Assembly: GCA_015680685.1 (NCBI GenBank)
Contig: MNCI01000175.1
Location: forward strand, 1-64,000
DNA: 64,000 bases
Direction: 5' to 3'
Source: Gnetum montanum
Taxonomy: Eukaryota; Streptophyta; Gnetopsida; Gnetales; Gnetaceae
The notes under the pieces are model-generated. The model was given only the letters and a program-made list of their open reading frames with translations, had not been told where the DNA came from and searched no databases. This document shows, piece after piece, positions 33,348 to 45,390 of the stretch. A program made the position numbers and the translations under genes. The stretch's first letter is position 1. The number at the start of each line of letters is the position of its first letter.

Positions 33348-33770
33348 ATTCACAATAGCAAGGTAATTTTCTATATCAGCAAATGAAGGATCTTTCTTTA
33401 TGGAAAAGAGTTGTTCATCAAGGGAGTCATTATTAAATACTCCTTTCATCCTATTTTCTTCCTTTTTATTCCAATATATAAAGGTTGTCTACCATAACAT
33501 TTTCTCTACTTCTTTTATCTAAACTATCAAGATCAAAATCTTGGAGTAATAGGAACCATCTCATGATCCTAGCATTTTCTATGTTTTTAGCATCTAAACA
33601 ATTAATGGATAAATGATCATTATAAAATCTAGTTTCATATCCTATTAAGTAATGTCTAAATTTATCTAAAGCATACATAATGGCCAAGAGTTCTTTTCTT
33701 GTAGTTGTGTAATTTACTTGGGCTTGGTCTAGACTTTTAGAGACCTAATAAATGACCCATGGTTTATTCT
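33264..33770 (-). pseudogene. RH: Athila-like RNase H and linker (full B unit)
   Basis: 33,466-33,687 gives MYALDKFRHYLIGYETRFY, then DHLSINCLDAK and RIMRWFLLLQDFDL, the conserved C-terminal half of Ty3/gypsy RNase H. The linker and integrase follow in minus orientation. Confidence 0.8.
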
Positions 33771-34735
33771 CTATGTATTGTCCCCAAGACTTTCCCTACA
33801 ATGGTGTCATTAGCATCACACATCAAATTAAATCAAAAATCCCAATTAGGTGCATTTTGTATAGGGATGGTGATTACTCTTTTCTTTAGTTCCAAGAATG
33901 CTTCTTGATCATCATCAGTCCATGTAAAATGAACATCTGTTTCTAAGAGCATGTATAGTGGCTTAGCTATTTTTTGAGAAATCTTTAATAAATCACCTAT
34001 AATATCCAACATGTCCTAGAAAGAATCAAAGGGTCTTTCAGTTAATTGGAGCTAGGAGTGTAGATATTACTTTTACTTTATCCTCATCCATTCTTATCCC
34101 ATCTTTAGAAATTACATGTCCTAATACTATACCACTTGTGATCATTAAATGACTCTTTTCCCAACTTAATTTTAAATTTTTATCATTACATCTATCTAAT
34201 TCTAAGTGTTGTAATGTTTGTTCACAAGTATCCCTATAGACTAAAAAATCATCCATGAATATTACTTCATATTCCTATAACATATTAGAGAATACTAATA
34301 TCATAGCCCTTTGGAAGATAATAGGTGCATTACAAAGGTCAAAAGGCATTTGACGATAAACAAAAGTTTCATATAGACATGTAAAAGTTTTTTTATGCTA
34401 ATCATCATGTGCAATGGCTACTTGATTATAACCACTAAACTCATCCAAAAATTAATAGTACTCATGCCCTTCTAATTTCTCCAAAATTTTGTCTATGTAA
34501 GGTAAGGGAAATTGATCTTTCTTTGTGTTTTGATTAAGCTTCCTATAATATACACAAACTCACCATTTTCCATCCTTTTTAGGAACTATAGTGATAGGGC
34601 TTACACATCCATTATTAGCTATTGGATAAATAATTCCTTCATTTCAAAGCTTTGAGATTTTATCTTTAAAAATTTTTTTATGGCTAGATTAATTCATCTA
34701 GAGGGAATTCTTACTGGTTTCACATTATCTTCTAG
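33771..34735 (-). pseudogene. RT: Athila-like reverse transcriptase (full B unit)
   Basis: 34,038-34,256 gives MDDFLVYRDTCEQTLQHLEL, then LSWEKSHLMITSGIVLGHVI. MDDF is the first part of the FMDD catalytic box. The upstream palm lies to 34,700 with stops. This motif set is typical of Athila. Confidence 0.85.
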
Positions 34736-35000
34736 ATAGATGTGATGTTGGCATATGTTGGGTAAGATTCCTTGATGGAGGTCCTCATAACTCCATGCAA
34801 ATGCCTTAGACTTCCTTTGTAAAAATTCTAATAATTTTTCTTCTTGCTCATTAGAAAGTTGGGTATTTATTGTTAAAGGTTTATTTTGATCAAGGAAAAT
34901 GAACTTAAGTGTACTAGGTAGTTCTCCAAGATCAAAAGAATCATTATTTGGTGGCTGACTTATTTCTTCGATATTTCCTATTTCCAACTTCACCATTTGA
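34694..35000 (-). pseudogene. Protease-RT linker (full B unit)
   Basis: One open 100-codon frame: LPSTLKFIFLDQNKPLTIN, then FAWSYEDLHQGILPNICQHH and IYLEDNVKPVRIPSR, the standard linker that leads into gypsy RT. Most of it is missing in the left unit. Confidence 0.8.
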
Positions 35001-35039
35001 TCAAGAAGATATTTTTGTTCTTTTATAGAGAAATCTAAA

Positions 35040-35480
35040 GGTCCTTACTCAAATTTTTTTAATACTAGTGTTTCCCAATCGTATGCCATTGTTGATGTGG
35101 GCATTATGTAGAGCATTCTTACTTCTTTTATATCTTGATTCAATTGGTTCTCTTGTGCTCTATAATATATATTAAGGATGAAATTAAGATTAGAAAAAGA
35201 TAATTTGAGTTGCCCTAATCTACAATTTATTACCACATCAACTATTTCTTATGATGGGGAAACAATATAGATCTTTTACTTCCAACAAAAAAAAAATCAA
35301 CTAGGTATTTTCCTTTTTCAACCTCCAGTATTAAACCTTTCACTACTCCTATGGGTTTTACATTGAAGCCATTGGCCAAAGATATTGTCATAATTACCTT
35401 CCTTATTTCCTCTAAATCAAGTGACCTAACCATTTCAAGTGGCATAATATTGATGCCAGCTCCTCAATCCAATATGGCAT
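35040..35480 (-). pseudogene. pro: Athila-like aspartic protease (full B unit)
   Basis: The active site near 35,440-35,475 reads A-I-L-D-stop-G-A-G-I-N-I-M-P, i.e. the DLGAS-type triad with TGA in the middle. Then MPLEMVRSLDLEEIRKVIMT and a C-terminal VINCRLGQLKLSFSN. The TGA is shared with the left B unit. Confidence 0.75.
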
Positions 35481-35599
35481 TCTCAATATTCTATCCATTT
35501 ATCTTAATTGGAATTGTGGGAAGCCTTGTATCTTGGTATTTTGGAACTTCTTGGCTTTTAAAAGTTGAGACAAATTATCAACCAAATAAAATTGCCTAG

Positions 35600-36730
35600 G
35601 AATCTTTTATTTTCTCTTTTTTGTACATAATTCTCTTAAGTATTTAGCATAGAGAGATGTATTTTTTATCGTTTGTTCTAAAGGAATATGCAAATATAAA
35701 TTATTAATCATTTTTTCTATATGGGCTTTGGTTGTAAATTCTTCTTTCAATCTTTTAGTGAAAGGAGGTTAAACTATTTACTTAGGTAAAGATGAAGAGG
35801 TTAATGGTTGTTTCTTTTTCTTATTGGTTGATTGCTTTCCTTCTTATTTATTACATGTGGTTGATCCTTTTCTTATGTCTCAACTTCTTGAAAGCTAACC
35901 TTTTTTTGGAGTCTAGGCCCAATAGTATTTCTACTCCTAGGGATGATGGAATGAAACTATTCCTTACCCTTCCTTTAGGATGTAGGATTTTGCTCAAATT
36001 GATAAGGTAATTTGTTCTTTGTAAGATCTAGGAATCATCTCCTTGTTTCATTTAAGAATTACCTACCTTCTTCAATGAATGAAGTAAGAATTTGAGTTAT
36101 TTTATCCAAGTGTTCACTAGTTACACTCTTCAATGCTCTATAATATTTTTCATGATATTGCTATTGAAAAGGTGGTCTTTATTGGAAGATGATTGTTGTT
36201 TGGCTTCTATATTGTTGAAAAGCCTTCACTGATAATTGTACTTCCTCATGATAATATGCTAAGTCTGGACAAGTGATGCAATGATGTTATTGGCTACCAC
36301 AAAGATGACATACTTCACTTTGCACCACATAAGCCTATTTCTTTATTAAACGTGTCAACTCATCCACTTTTTTATTTAATTTTTTAGTTTGTTGAGTCAT
36401 GCCCTACATGATGTTAGGTTTTGGCCATCTCTTATTTTGATCAACTAATGAATCTATTATCATCCAACAACCCTTTGATGTTATGTTCAATATATTTCTA
36501 CCACATGCAAAGTCAAAATTAAGCCCACAATATGGTACTATGCCTTCTACAAAGATTTGGATAAGTTGATAAGCTAGTAATCAATGGTTAGGATTTTTTA
36601 ACCAAAATCCTTTGAACCTATCAAAATTACTCTCATATTCCTCATCGTCTTGTTATATAAAACTCATTAGTTTCTTTCTTAATGAGTAGAACCTATCATT
36701 GGAAAGAAATCTTTGGAAAGAACCTTTCAT
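35600..36730 (-). pseudogene. gag: Athila-like gag remnant (full B unit)
   Basis: Stop-rich, but it matches the left unit at 9,430-10,330 over long stretches (shared words AAAGATGATTGTTG and GTTGAGTCATGCC). Gag is identified from position between the PBS and protease and from that alignment. Confidence 0.6.
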
Positions 36731-37061
36731 TTAACAATTGAACTTCTCTTTAGCACATTTATGGGCAACCAATCCTAAGAGCTTAAAAATTGATTTAGTT
36801 ACCCCTAAAATTACTACATTAATCACAACTTTTTTTACATTTTCTTCAATTTGGGAAATTAGGGGGGATTATTCTTGGGATTGTACTTTTTCCTTGTTTT
36901 TAATTTTTTTCATACAAGAAAACCAATTAAAAGAAACCATTTCTAAAACTACTTAACAAAAGAAAATGGAAATGAAAATAATGCATACCTTTTTAGAAGT
37001 TATAAATCTATAAAATAAATCTAAAAACATATATAACCCTTAATGATGAGTAACTCTATTG
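36731..37061 (-). other. 5' leader of the full B unit
   Basis: Non-coding leader between the primer site and gag in minus orientation. It matches 11,180-11,500. Confidence 0.5.
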
Positions 37062-37085
37062 ACATCCCTGGCAATGACACCAAAT
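37062..37085 (-). other. Primer-binding site, tRNA-Asp-like (full B unit)
   Basis: The minus strand reads TTTGGTGTCATTGCCAGGGA after the LTR end, close to the Athila tRNA-Asp site. Confidence 0.8.
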
Positions 37086-38015
37086 TGTTGAGCCAACCAA
37101 AGTTTGATCTCGAGTTACCTTCGTTGTAGAGATGTCACCTCATCAATGACTAACCCATGAGTCATATCTAGGGAGGAATGGTTCAAAGTCAAAAAGATCA
37201 TCAAGACAATAAATTATTAGATTCAAATTCAATTGAAACTCCACATTTATGGCTATTACTTATAAGTAAAATCAAAGTCTTCACCCTAACTTCTAATCTT
37301 AGGTTCAAAGGTGAAAACAAATGATTCAACCAAATTAAAAGCATATAATATTAACATAAATTTCAAAAGGTTACAAAGGATATGTTACCTAATTTGTGAC
37401 CCTACTCTACTATCTTTACAATGTAGAAACTTCACAACCTCATAAGAAGTTAATGGTTGTTAATTATCACAATCTCTCAAAAATCCTCCTCAAAAAATTT
37501 CAATATAGGAACTCAAGAAGGGATTCAATTTGGCATGCATTTCTTGGAGTTTGACTAGAAAAGGCCCCTATTAAACATTTGACTTCCTCCTTTATATTGA
37601 AGAAGACTTGACCAAAATTAGGAAAATATAATTATCTAGAAAATTGATTTGCATCAAAGAATTCAATGTCAATTAGTTACAAAATATCGAACTATATCAC
37701 TATCATTGTGTTCTTCGATGACCAATTTAAATTACCCTAGTGATGCAAATTGATATCTTAATCCTTTGGCAAGGTACTTTCTCCTGTAATTCAATGATAT
37801 TAATCCTTGTTATGCTAGCTACAAAGATCAATATGTTTTAGATCAATTTCCACCAATCTCACGATGACCTATGATAAGAAAGAGTTAATAAAGAAATTAG
37901 TACTTATCAATAGTTATGACAAAAATTGATGATCTTCAATAAGGTAAAATAGTAACAAAAATAAAAAAATTAAGTCTTTAATAAGTTAAAAACTGGAAAA
38001 ATTGGGGGTTCAACA
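37086..38015 (-). mobile_element. Family B LTR shared by the full unit and the right unit (930 bp)
   Basis: On + it starts TGTTGAGCCAACC and ends GGGGGTTCAACA, with perfect TGTTGA/TCAACA inverted ends. A PBS lies on the left and a PPT on the right, so again internal DNA adjoins both sides and no TSD is expected. It aligns with 11,531-12,437. Confidence 0.85.
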
Positions 38016-38027
38016 AGGCCCCCAACT
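38016..38027 (-). other. Polypurine tract of the right B unit
   Basis: The minus strand reads AGTTGGGGGCCT directly before the LTR start TGTTGAACCCCC. Confidence 0.75.
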
Positions 38028-39790
38028 AGACTCTAGCTAGTGCTTGGCCAACTAAGTTGATTAAATATATAAATTTCCCAATAAATATGAACTGCTAACC
38101 TGCATAACACCACTAATAAAATAGCTAGCCAAAATAGTGAAACTAAAATTTGATATATATTGGCATAATTTTCCCACCTGTATCCTTCTACAAAGAGAAG
38201 TCAAACTATATCATATTATATTTGGATGATTATATATGTATAAAAAAATAAAAACAAACATTAACCATTAATCATCCATCATAGTTTCAATTTAAAAATG
38301 AAAATTAAATTGTTCATGTATCACCATAATGTCTACATAGCCATACAAACAAACAAGAATAAGATAAAAATGAGACAAGGATCAATCCTCTTATCCTCTC
38401 TCCACCTCCTGTCTTCTTTGAAATGAAAGGACTCTACCCCTTCATCATCATCCTGGATTTGAGGGTGGACATGTTTTTGAATGTCTGCCATCCTCTTATC
38501 CATGGTGATGAGGGTTGAGCTAACCATCTCTAACACTATCAAAATCTCCTATTCGATAGATTGAATCTTTTGAAGCTAGTTGTAGACCTCCATTTTAAAC
38601 TCTTGAACTTCACTAGCTTCAAGTGACAAGGAATAGCCTTAGTTATCTAATTCATTGACAAATGATCCATCCTTTATATAAATCTTTAGGAAATGGATGA
38701 AGGTGTCCTTCTTGAGGACTATAACGTGCACCTTCATGCCCATTTGAAGCTCTAGTACCCCACACTTTTGAAGAATGGTAGAGATGAGGAATTAAAATTC
38801 AAGCTTCAAGGAATCTTCATTATAATGATAAATAAGATACTAGATCGAGAGGTAAGAAAAATTTTCTTTCTTACCTAACTTCAAAAAATTTATCACATGA
38901 AGTGTAGGATTGATCACATAGGTTGTGTGTGTGGATGGTAGAACACTTGTAATGATTATCTATGATATTACATGGTGTTCTAGGCAAAGGTTTACAAAAT
39001 GTAAACCTTATTCCTATAGCTACCCAAAGTTTGATTTACTAATGAATTAGTGAAAGAAAGTGTGCTTCTCTTTTGTGCTAACCTTATATCCAAAGTCATC
39101 CCCCATAGCTAATAATCTGAACCACTTCGGAAGCCTAAACACCATCACTTTTACACATGTCTTCTTGACAAAGGAGATCAAATAATTCTTTGAGGGATCG
39201 AACTTCATGAGGTGTGTTGGTTGAGGTTCCTATAGAATTCCAAGACCTCTTCTTGTATGAACCAATACATGGAGAGTCGAATAAAGGTCCCACATCCCAT
39301 TATCTTCAACTACTACCATACCATGACATCCATGTGGTCAAACCACTCAAAGTAATTAGTCTCATGGTGCCATGGAATAATTTTTAGGAATTCACTCCTA
39401 GATGCCTATAATATAAGAAAAAGATTAAACATATTGAAATTACTAGCTATCTCTTTGGTAAACCCCATGCTTGGCTTCACCTATTCCTTTGCACTAGAGA
39501 ATTTATCCATTTTATACCAGGGTAAGAGTTGCATAGGAGAGAAAAAAAATTTATCATTCCATTATTAATCTAAAAAAAATCATTTTTGGTGGGTAAGTAA
39601 GCCTTAATTTGCAAAAGAAACAATGGATCTTTCACTTTTAGACCCCACTCTTTGGCTATGTTCCCTCATTAAGTAGGCACTACTCATTCAACTAGAAATA
39701 GAGAAGAAATTGGAGGCCCTAATCTAGAGATAAATCAGAGGCCCTAACTATAGCAAGGATTTTTGATAATGGTTATCTCCCGTATGAGGT
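38028..39790 (-). pseudogene. Env-position ORF of the right B unit, function unknown
   Basis: Minus-strand coding character with stops: FRLPKWFRLLAMGDDFGYK near 39,110, TTYVINPTLHVINFLKLGKK near 38,900, YIKDGSFVNELDN near 38,660, then MVSSTLITMDKRMADIQKHV near 38,500. It lies between integrase and the 3' PPT, where Athila elements carry an env-like ORF. I see no clear signal peptide or membrane span. The site at about 38,500 is the empty equivalent of the Tat insertion point. Confidence 0.5.
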
Positions 39791-39829
39791 GGTGGATTTA
39801 TACCACCCAGTACCTTAATATTACATTTA

Positions 39830-40330
39830 TTTTATTTTTTGTATTTCAAAAATATCAATTTTCATCGCAATATCAATCTGGATAGATACAAATTGGGTTA
39901 GACTTCATAAAAAAATCAATATAGATCAATATATAGTGTTCAAGCTTCTAATATATCAATTTTCATCAATACAATCAACATGAATCAATATCTCTAAACA
40001 ACATATCAAACTTTGTTAAGGCCATCCTATTCAAACATAAGATATATAGAAAAATTTGATCTTCATCAATCCATATTAATTAAATCAATATGAATCAATA
40101 TCCTTGTTGTTTCACATCTCCATTTAAATTGATAAAATAGATAATTATATTGATAACTTGAATTTTGTTTTACATCCTATCAATTCATATTGTGAGAATC
40201 TATATACCTCAAGTTTACTTTTAACAAGATATCAAACCCACAATGTGTCTTGATATGGCCAATTCTAGAAATTTTAAGTTTCTAGAACTAACATCTATGA
40301 ATATCAATGTCATGATATCATTCAATAAAA
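39830..40330. repeat. AT-rich TCAATAT-word repeat
   Basis: Irregular repetition of ATATCAATTTTCATCAAT and ATGAATCAATAT words. It is absent from the full B unit, where it falls in the deleted segment. Confidence 0.6.
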
Positions 40331-41980
40331 TAATTTGTGATAATTGTCTAACATCATGTGATGTAATACAAATCAATTGTAGAGTGATAAATTTATTCAC
40401 TTAATAATATACAAAGTTTTATTCCTTTTTCAACTTCTCATGGTTGATTCTTATTATTTGGGTAGGATTCCATATATAACTCTATTAGGAAGATCCTTCC
40501 TAGCATTAATTGGGCTAGACATCAACTCACAAGGTTTGCTTCATTTGGTGCAAGAATGTCTTACAAACTCAAGGTCTTGACCTTTCCTAGGTTTTAACAA
40601 TCTGAGATGCATTTCTTACATCAAACTCATTCCCTAACTTGCTCTTGGATTAGCTTCAATGTTGGTTATACCCTACTATCCTATCCATTTGAAGTTGGTT
40701 ATCTTCCTCCCCCTTAATTAAACTAGGATATGTCCCATACCTAGGTTGATTAGTTAAATGATTATTAAATAAATGGAAACTGGGATGGCCAAGAATATAT
40801 ACCAAAAAGGAAAATTATCATGGGTTTTATATATCCTTCAATATTTATGGAATACTAGTAGATTTGGGCCTTGTAAATGTTAGTATCCATAATGCTCCGC
40901 CATAGTAGGAATCTCAACCACTAGTACCTATGAAGGACATAATGGGAAACACATGTAAGACACTCAAGCTGGAAGGACCAGTAAACATAAAAGATGGTAT
41001 CTCAATAGAAAGTAGGAGGGATATAGCTAAAAATATAGAAGCAAAATACGAATAAACAATACTTTTTAAATCATGAAGTAACATGAAGCAAAGGACAAAA
41101 TAAGCAAAGGTAAATGGTCAAAAATAAAAGGAAGTAGTAAAATACCTCTTGAGATAAGTCAATACACCTTGTCCAGTGTCATACCCTAGCTTAAATGTGA
41201 TACCATATAGAATAAGTATGAGAAATTTCTACTTCACCCATGGACACTCTACTTACAAAAGGAGGTTCATGAGGGATGTTGAAATTGTGAGCCTTTTACA
41301 TCACTCCAACCATAAGGTTCTTGTGGGAGTGTGGCCTTGCTCATGATTGAAGGTTCTTGTGGGACCCTATTCTCATATTGACATTTTTTTCTTTTTTCTA
41401 TTTTTTAACTTTGATTTTCTTTCTATTCTTTTTTATTTTTATTTTATTTTATTGGAAGTAGATAATAAGGCCTTCTTCAATCATGAGGTTCTTATGGGGC
41501 CAAAAAATATTTTTGAATCTATTTAATGGGTTGCTCACTTGGATGCTAATTAAGTTTCTCATGTTGGTATCACCTTTACTACTAGTTCCAATATGACACA
41601 CACTTTTCTCCTTATTAACTTATCCAAGAAAGTAATTACTAGAACCATTCAATAATGCTCAAGAGCCAAACCTAGTTATTGCTCCTATGATTTATGAAAC
41701 TTATAAGACTTAAATAATATTGTAATGAAGAAAAACAAAAAGAGTTCTTTTACATAGTTTATTGGCTTAGTAGTATAAGGCTCACCCTTAGATGGATTTT
41801 GGATTTAGATTGACCTATCTCAAGGTAGGGGAAGTTGTCCTTCTCCCTTGCATTGCAAAAATGATGCTAATGAATTATTTAAAGTTGCAACTAACAATAG
41901 AATTTTTTATTGTCCTCTAAAGTTTTCAAGGTAAAATTTGTAGATTAAAATATTTCATTTATTATATTATAGTATTACAT
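40300..41980 (-). other. Family B 3' spacer (X region), right unit
   Basis: Aligns with 30,165-31,960. No recognised gene. It contains only one copy of the segment that is doubled around the N at 31,451. Confidence 0.65.
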
Positions 41981-41989
41981 AAGGCATTT

Positions 41990-42290
41990 GTTGATGGTTA
42001 CTACCCATGGCCTAAACTTCTAATTGAGCCTTTTTATTTCCTCCATCATCCTTGAGATAAGTTGGTTCACCTAGCTCTAATATTTCTTCTTCACCTTGAT
42101 CCTCAATTTGATTCTAATGAGATATCATAATTCTTTATGCATTGACCAAAAATGTAGTTGATAAATCATCAATAGGTGAAGTTAAAACACTTTCATTATT
42201 GTGGGGTTATACCACTAAATAAGGGCCTTTCCACTAAGTCGTTAATTTCACTTGAAATTTATGTAGTCTCATGTTACACAAAAAATCTTT
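41990..42290 (-). pseudogene. Truncated integrase C-terminus, right B unit
   Basis: Matches 31,975-32,250 of the full unit (GTTGATAAATCATCAAT and ATAAGGGCCTT words). The homology stops near 42,290, so this unit is truncated. The following 42,291-42,432 is unassigned AT-rich DNA that forms the left flank of the next insertion. Confidence 0.65.
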
Positions 42291-42437
42291 AGTTATCCAA
42301 AGAAAACCTCACTTAATCTTACAAGATGTTGAGCTACAAATAAAATTATATGACCATAAAACTTTTAATGGATATTGATTTGAATTACCTCAAGGTGGGA
42401 TCAATGTACAAAATCTCACAAGGTGGGGTTTGGTAAT

Positions 42438-43374
42438 TGATGAGGGGCGAGGTACCCCTATGCTCAACCATATGAATATGAGCATTTCATGCACGATCCA
42501 GTTGAATTTTAAGGACTAAGTGCTTATGCACCCTTGTGGAACAAGGACGAGTTGGTTGATCATTGTCTTCCAAAGCTTACCTGAATGTCATGATTGTATG
42601 GTTAAGTAAGCTTGAGGCATATGATTTTTATAGCTTTTATGTTTTTATGTTTTGCACTGGTAGGGAAGGAGAGAGAGATAACTAAGTGACTAATTTAACT
42701 TAACTACTAATTAACTAGGCTTTAACTAATCCTAATACTAGTATCAATTCTCACTTTCCGTACACATCCTAAACTAGTGCAACACTACTAAGATTACCAA
42801 ATGCTAATTGTTACTGCGTTACCAAGTGTTACATGCATGCTCGAAGTGATCATACTATGTAATTTAACAATTTTCTTAATTGATCAAAATGAATTACTAC
42901 ACTAATAACATAAATGTAAAGTGCATAAAATAAAATAAATGCATAAGAAAACAAATCTCAAGTGCTACAAGGATGAATTAAAGAGCTCGTCTTTATTGCT
43001 GTATGTAAGGTGTGCTCAGGTACATAATTCTTGAATAAATATCCATCCACACTTTGACCTCCTGCTGTGGGCACTTGGAAAATACTCTAACTTTCAAACA
43101 GACTACAAGATTTTTGCTACTTGACTGGTAAAAGACTTCTTCCCAATTATGCACCTGGGCACTGTATTTATAGGCTTGGGAGAAACTACTCTAATAATTA
43201 GAGTAATTGCTGTAATAATTGGAATAACTGCTAAAGCAACTGCTAGAGTAACCACTCTAATAATTAGAATAACTACTAAAGTAACTGCTAGAATAACCAC
43301 TCTAATAATTAGAATAACTGCTAAAGTAACCACTCTAATAATTAGAATAACTACTAGAGTAACCACTCTCATCA
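42438..43374 (-). repeat. 3' LTR of the family A element (937 bp)
   Basis: On + TGATGAGGGG to CACTCTCATCA, with TGATGAG/CTCATCA inverted ends. It aligns with 51,651-52,584. TATA box CTATAAATA on minus at 43,165-43,173. U3 array at 43,190-43,370. Confidence 0.9.
43190..43370. repeat. U3 tandem array, TAATAATTAGAATAACT type
   Basis: Units such as CACTCTAATAATTAGAATAA alternate with CTGCTAAAGTAAC (about 34 bp each, 5 copies) just upstream of the TATA box in LTR orientation. It is repeated in the 5' LTR at 52,395-52,575 with different unit losses. A likely enhancer-type array. Confidence 0.8.
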
Positions 43375-43384
43375 TACCCCCACG
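43375..43384 (-). other. Polypurine tract of the family A element
   Basis: The minus strand reads CGTGGGGGTA directly before LTR start TGATGAGAGTGG. Confidence 0.7.
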
Positions 43385-45390
43385 ATTGAATGAAAACTTA
43401 TCCTTGAGTTCCTTACAAAATATTGGGAAGGTATCATATTATTAACTAACTGACAACTGATTGTGGAATGGGATGACAGACTCAATGTGCCTAGTGAATG
43501 GATCAATAAGAATATTACAAAATTAGTGTTCATGACCATTGTGGTGAACACTTATACATAAATGACATCCAAGCCTTATTTGGCAGCTTGAAGAGAAAGA
43601 GAGAGAAAGAAGATGAAACGTGTTGCAACCAATGTCAAGATTGCACTTATGATTGTTTACCCATAGCCACGCCACCAGACTTGCTCCTTTTGTAAACACT
43701 CCAGTCCTAGTCCATCTTGAGTGCTTCCTCCAAGCCCAGTCCATTATTTGTATGATCACCATATGCACAGACAACATAGTCACAAATGAGAAAGGATAGA
43801 TAAACCACAATGTAGTTGATACCTTGCCTCGATATGAAGTGCATTGGCTAAGTTGTGGTTATGGCAGAAACTAGTTTAGAGATTTTTCACTGGTGACTAC
43901 CCTAGGTATAGGGGTTAGGTAAACAATAGAATGGAAAAAAATAAAAAATTTGTGCCAGGGCCCCCATGACTAAGCATGAACCTCTGGTAGCTATAAGATG
44001 GAAAAACATGAGCAACAAGAAAGATGAAAAATTTCAATGGAAACACCAATAAAATGGATGTCATGGATGGGGATGAAACAAAAAATGATTGATTGCAGGA
44101 AATTTTTAAGGGAAAGAAGCTAATAATTGCACCAAAAATAAATGCTAGTGGATCCCTGCCAAAGCAGGCTCATGCCCTTTATGCTTTGACAAACCCACAA
44201 ACCAAAGAGTTCGTAGGATCTAGGAATGCCATTTGGAAGAAAGAGTTAAAAACTTACCCACAAGAATTTACCAAAGAAAAACAATGCATCAAACCAGAAC
44301 AGACTAATGATAAAACTGACAATGAGGTGGAAAATGGGAAGAAAGATGGAGAGGAGAGAATGGAATGGAATCCCAAGAACAAGATTGTGTAAAGCCCCTT
44401 ATGTATTTCATGGTTAAGATAACTGAGTAGAACTCATCCCAAATCCAAACTCAAACCAACAACATTCAGTGACCTCACATCAATACAATTGACCAATCCA
44501 TCCACTTGAAGCAACAAGAATGCTTCCACAAAAGTCACCACCATTTCGAAGAGAGCGACATGGAGAAGAAAAAAGTGAGAAAAGACCTTAGTTAGAGGGA
44601 ACCTTTAGGCATGGGTAACATGTCTTTCCAATTCCATAACTAGTGCTTGTAGCCCATATTGCTTTATTATGTCTAAGGCGTGTGCATTAAATTCGTACCT
44701 TTTTCTCTTTTCTCTCTCTCTTTTTTTTGATGTTTATGCATGAGAACCACACCATACAAAGACTTATTTTTATTCACTCAGCTTCCTAATATTTGAACAA
44801 TGTTAGAATGCCAGAAAACCTAAGAAAAAGCATCCAAGCACATAAGAGAATGACCAACACCAATGCATCGAATCCCCTTGACGTCACACCCTTTTCATCC
44901 TTTGAGTCTTTCCTTGGTTTGAAAAATATCCAGCCACCAATTCATTAACAAGTTTGCTCAGAAAAAGGGGACTGTATAGTTCCAAGCCAAAGGAGACTAT
45001 AGAGTTCTATGGATGAGTGGACAGTGTGGACTCATTGCTTGTTTTACCAAAAGAACCATACCTTAATATCAGCATCATAATTCAAAGGTAAAAACCAAAC
45101 ATTTGCAATTAATATGATATAGTTCAAACCACCATCATGAGCACTTATTGGATGATAATAAAGGTAAATCAAGCAAACAAAGAAATAGTAAAAATATGAA
45201 CGATGGTGTAAAAAAGAATAAGAAAAGTTGAAAAAATATGTAAAAAAAAATTCAAAAAGAACTAAGGGCATAAAATGGTTAGCATAGGTGGCCATCTCCC
45301 CCATGACTAAGTTGGAAGGAGGAGATCCAAAATAGTGAGCAGGGTTGTCCATCAAGAGAGGTAGCATGTGTACTAGTTGTCCTAAGCTCC
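43385..45390 (-). other. 3' region of the family A element
   Basis: About 2 kb between integrase and PPT. Parts match 2,390-4,010 and 55,840-55,960 in other copies. No sense-strand gene was recognised. One opposite-strand open frame lies at 44,093-44,392. Confidence 0.55.
44093..44392 (+). other. Opposite-strand open frame, 99 codons
   Basis: Open frame starting MQEIFKGKKLIIAPKINASG and ending in a Lys/Glu/Asn-rich tail. No recognised domain. It opposes the element. It may be chance in A-rich DNA or a remnant of an antisense accessory ORF. Confidence 0.25.

Noticed and set aside
43149-43445. 98-codon Ile/Thr-repeat frame
   Set aside because: It is produced by the U3 tandem array of the LTR. 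The array varies in unit number between the two LTRs and is non-coding.
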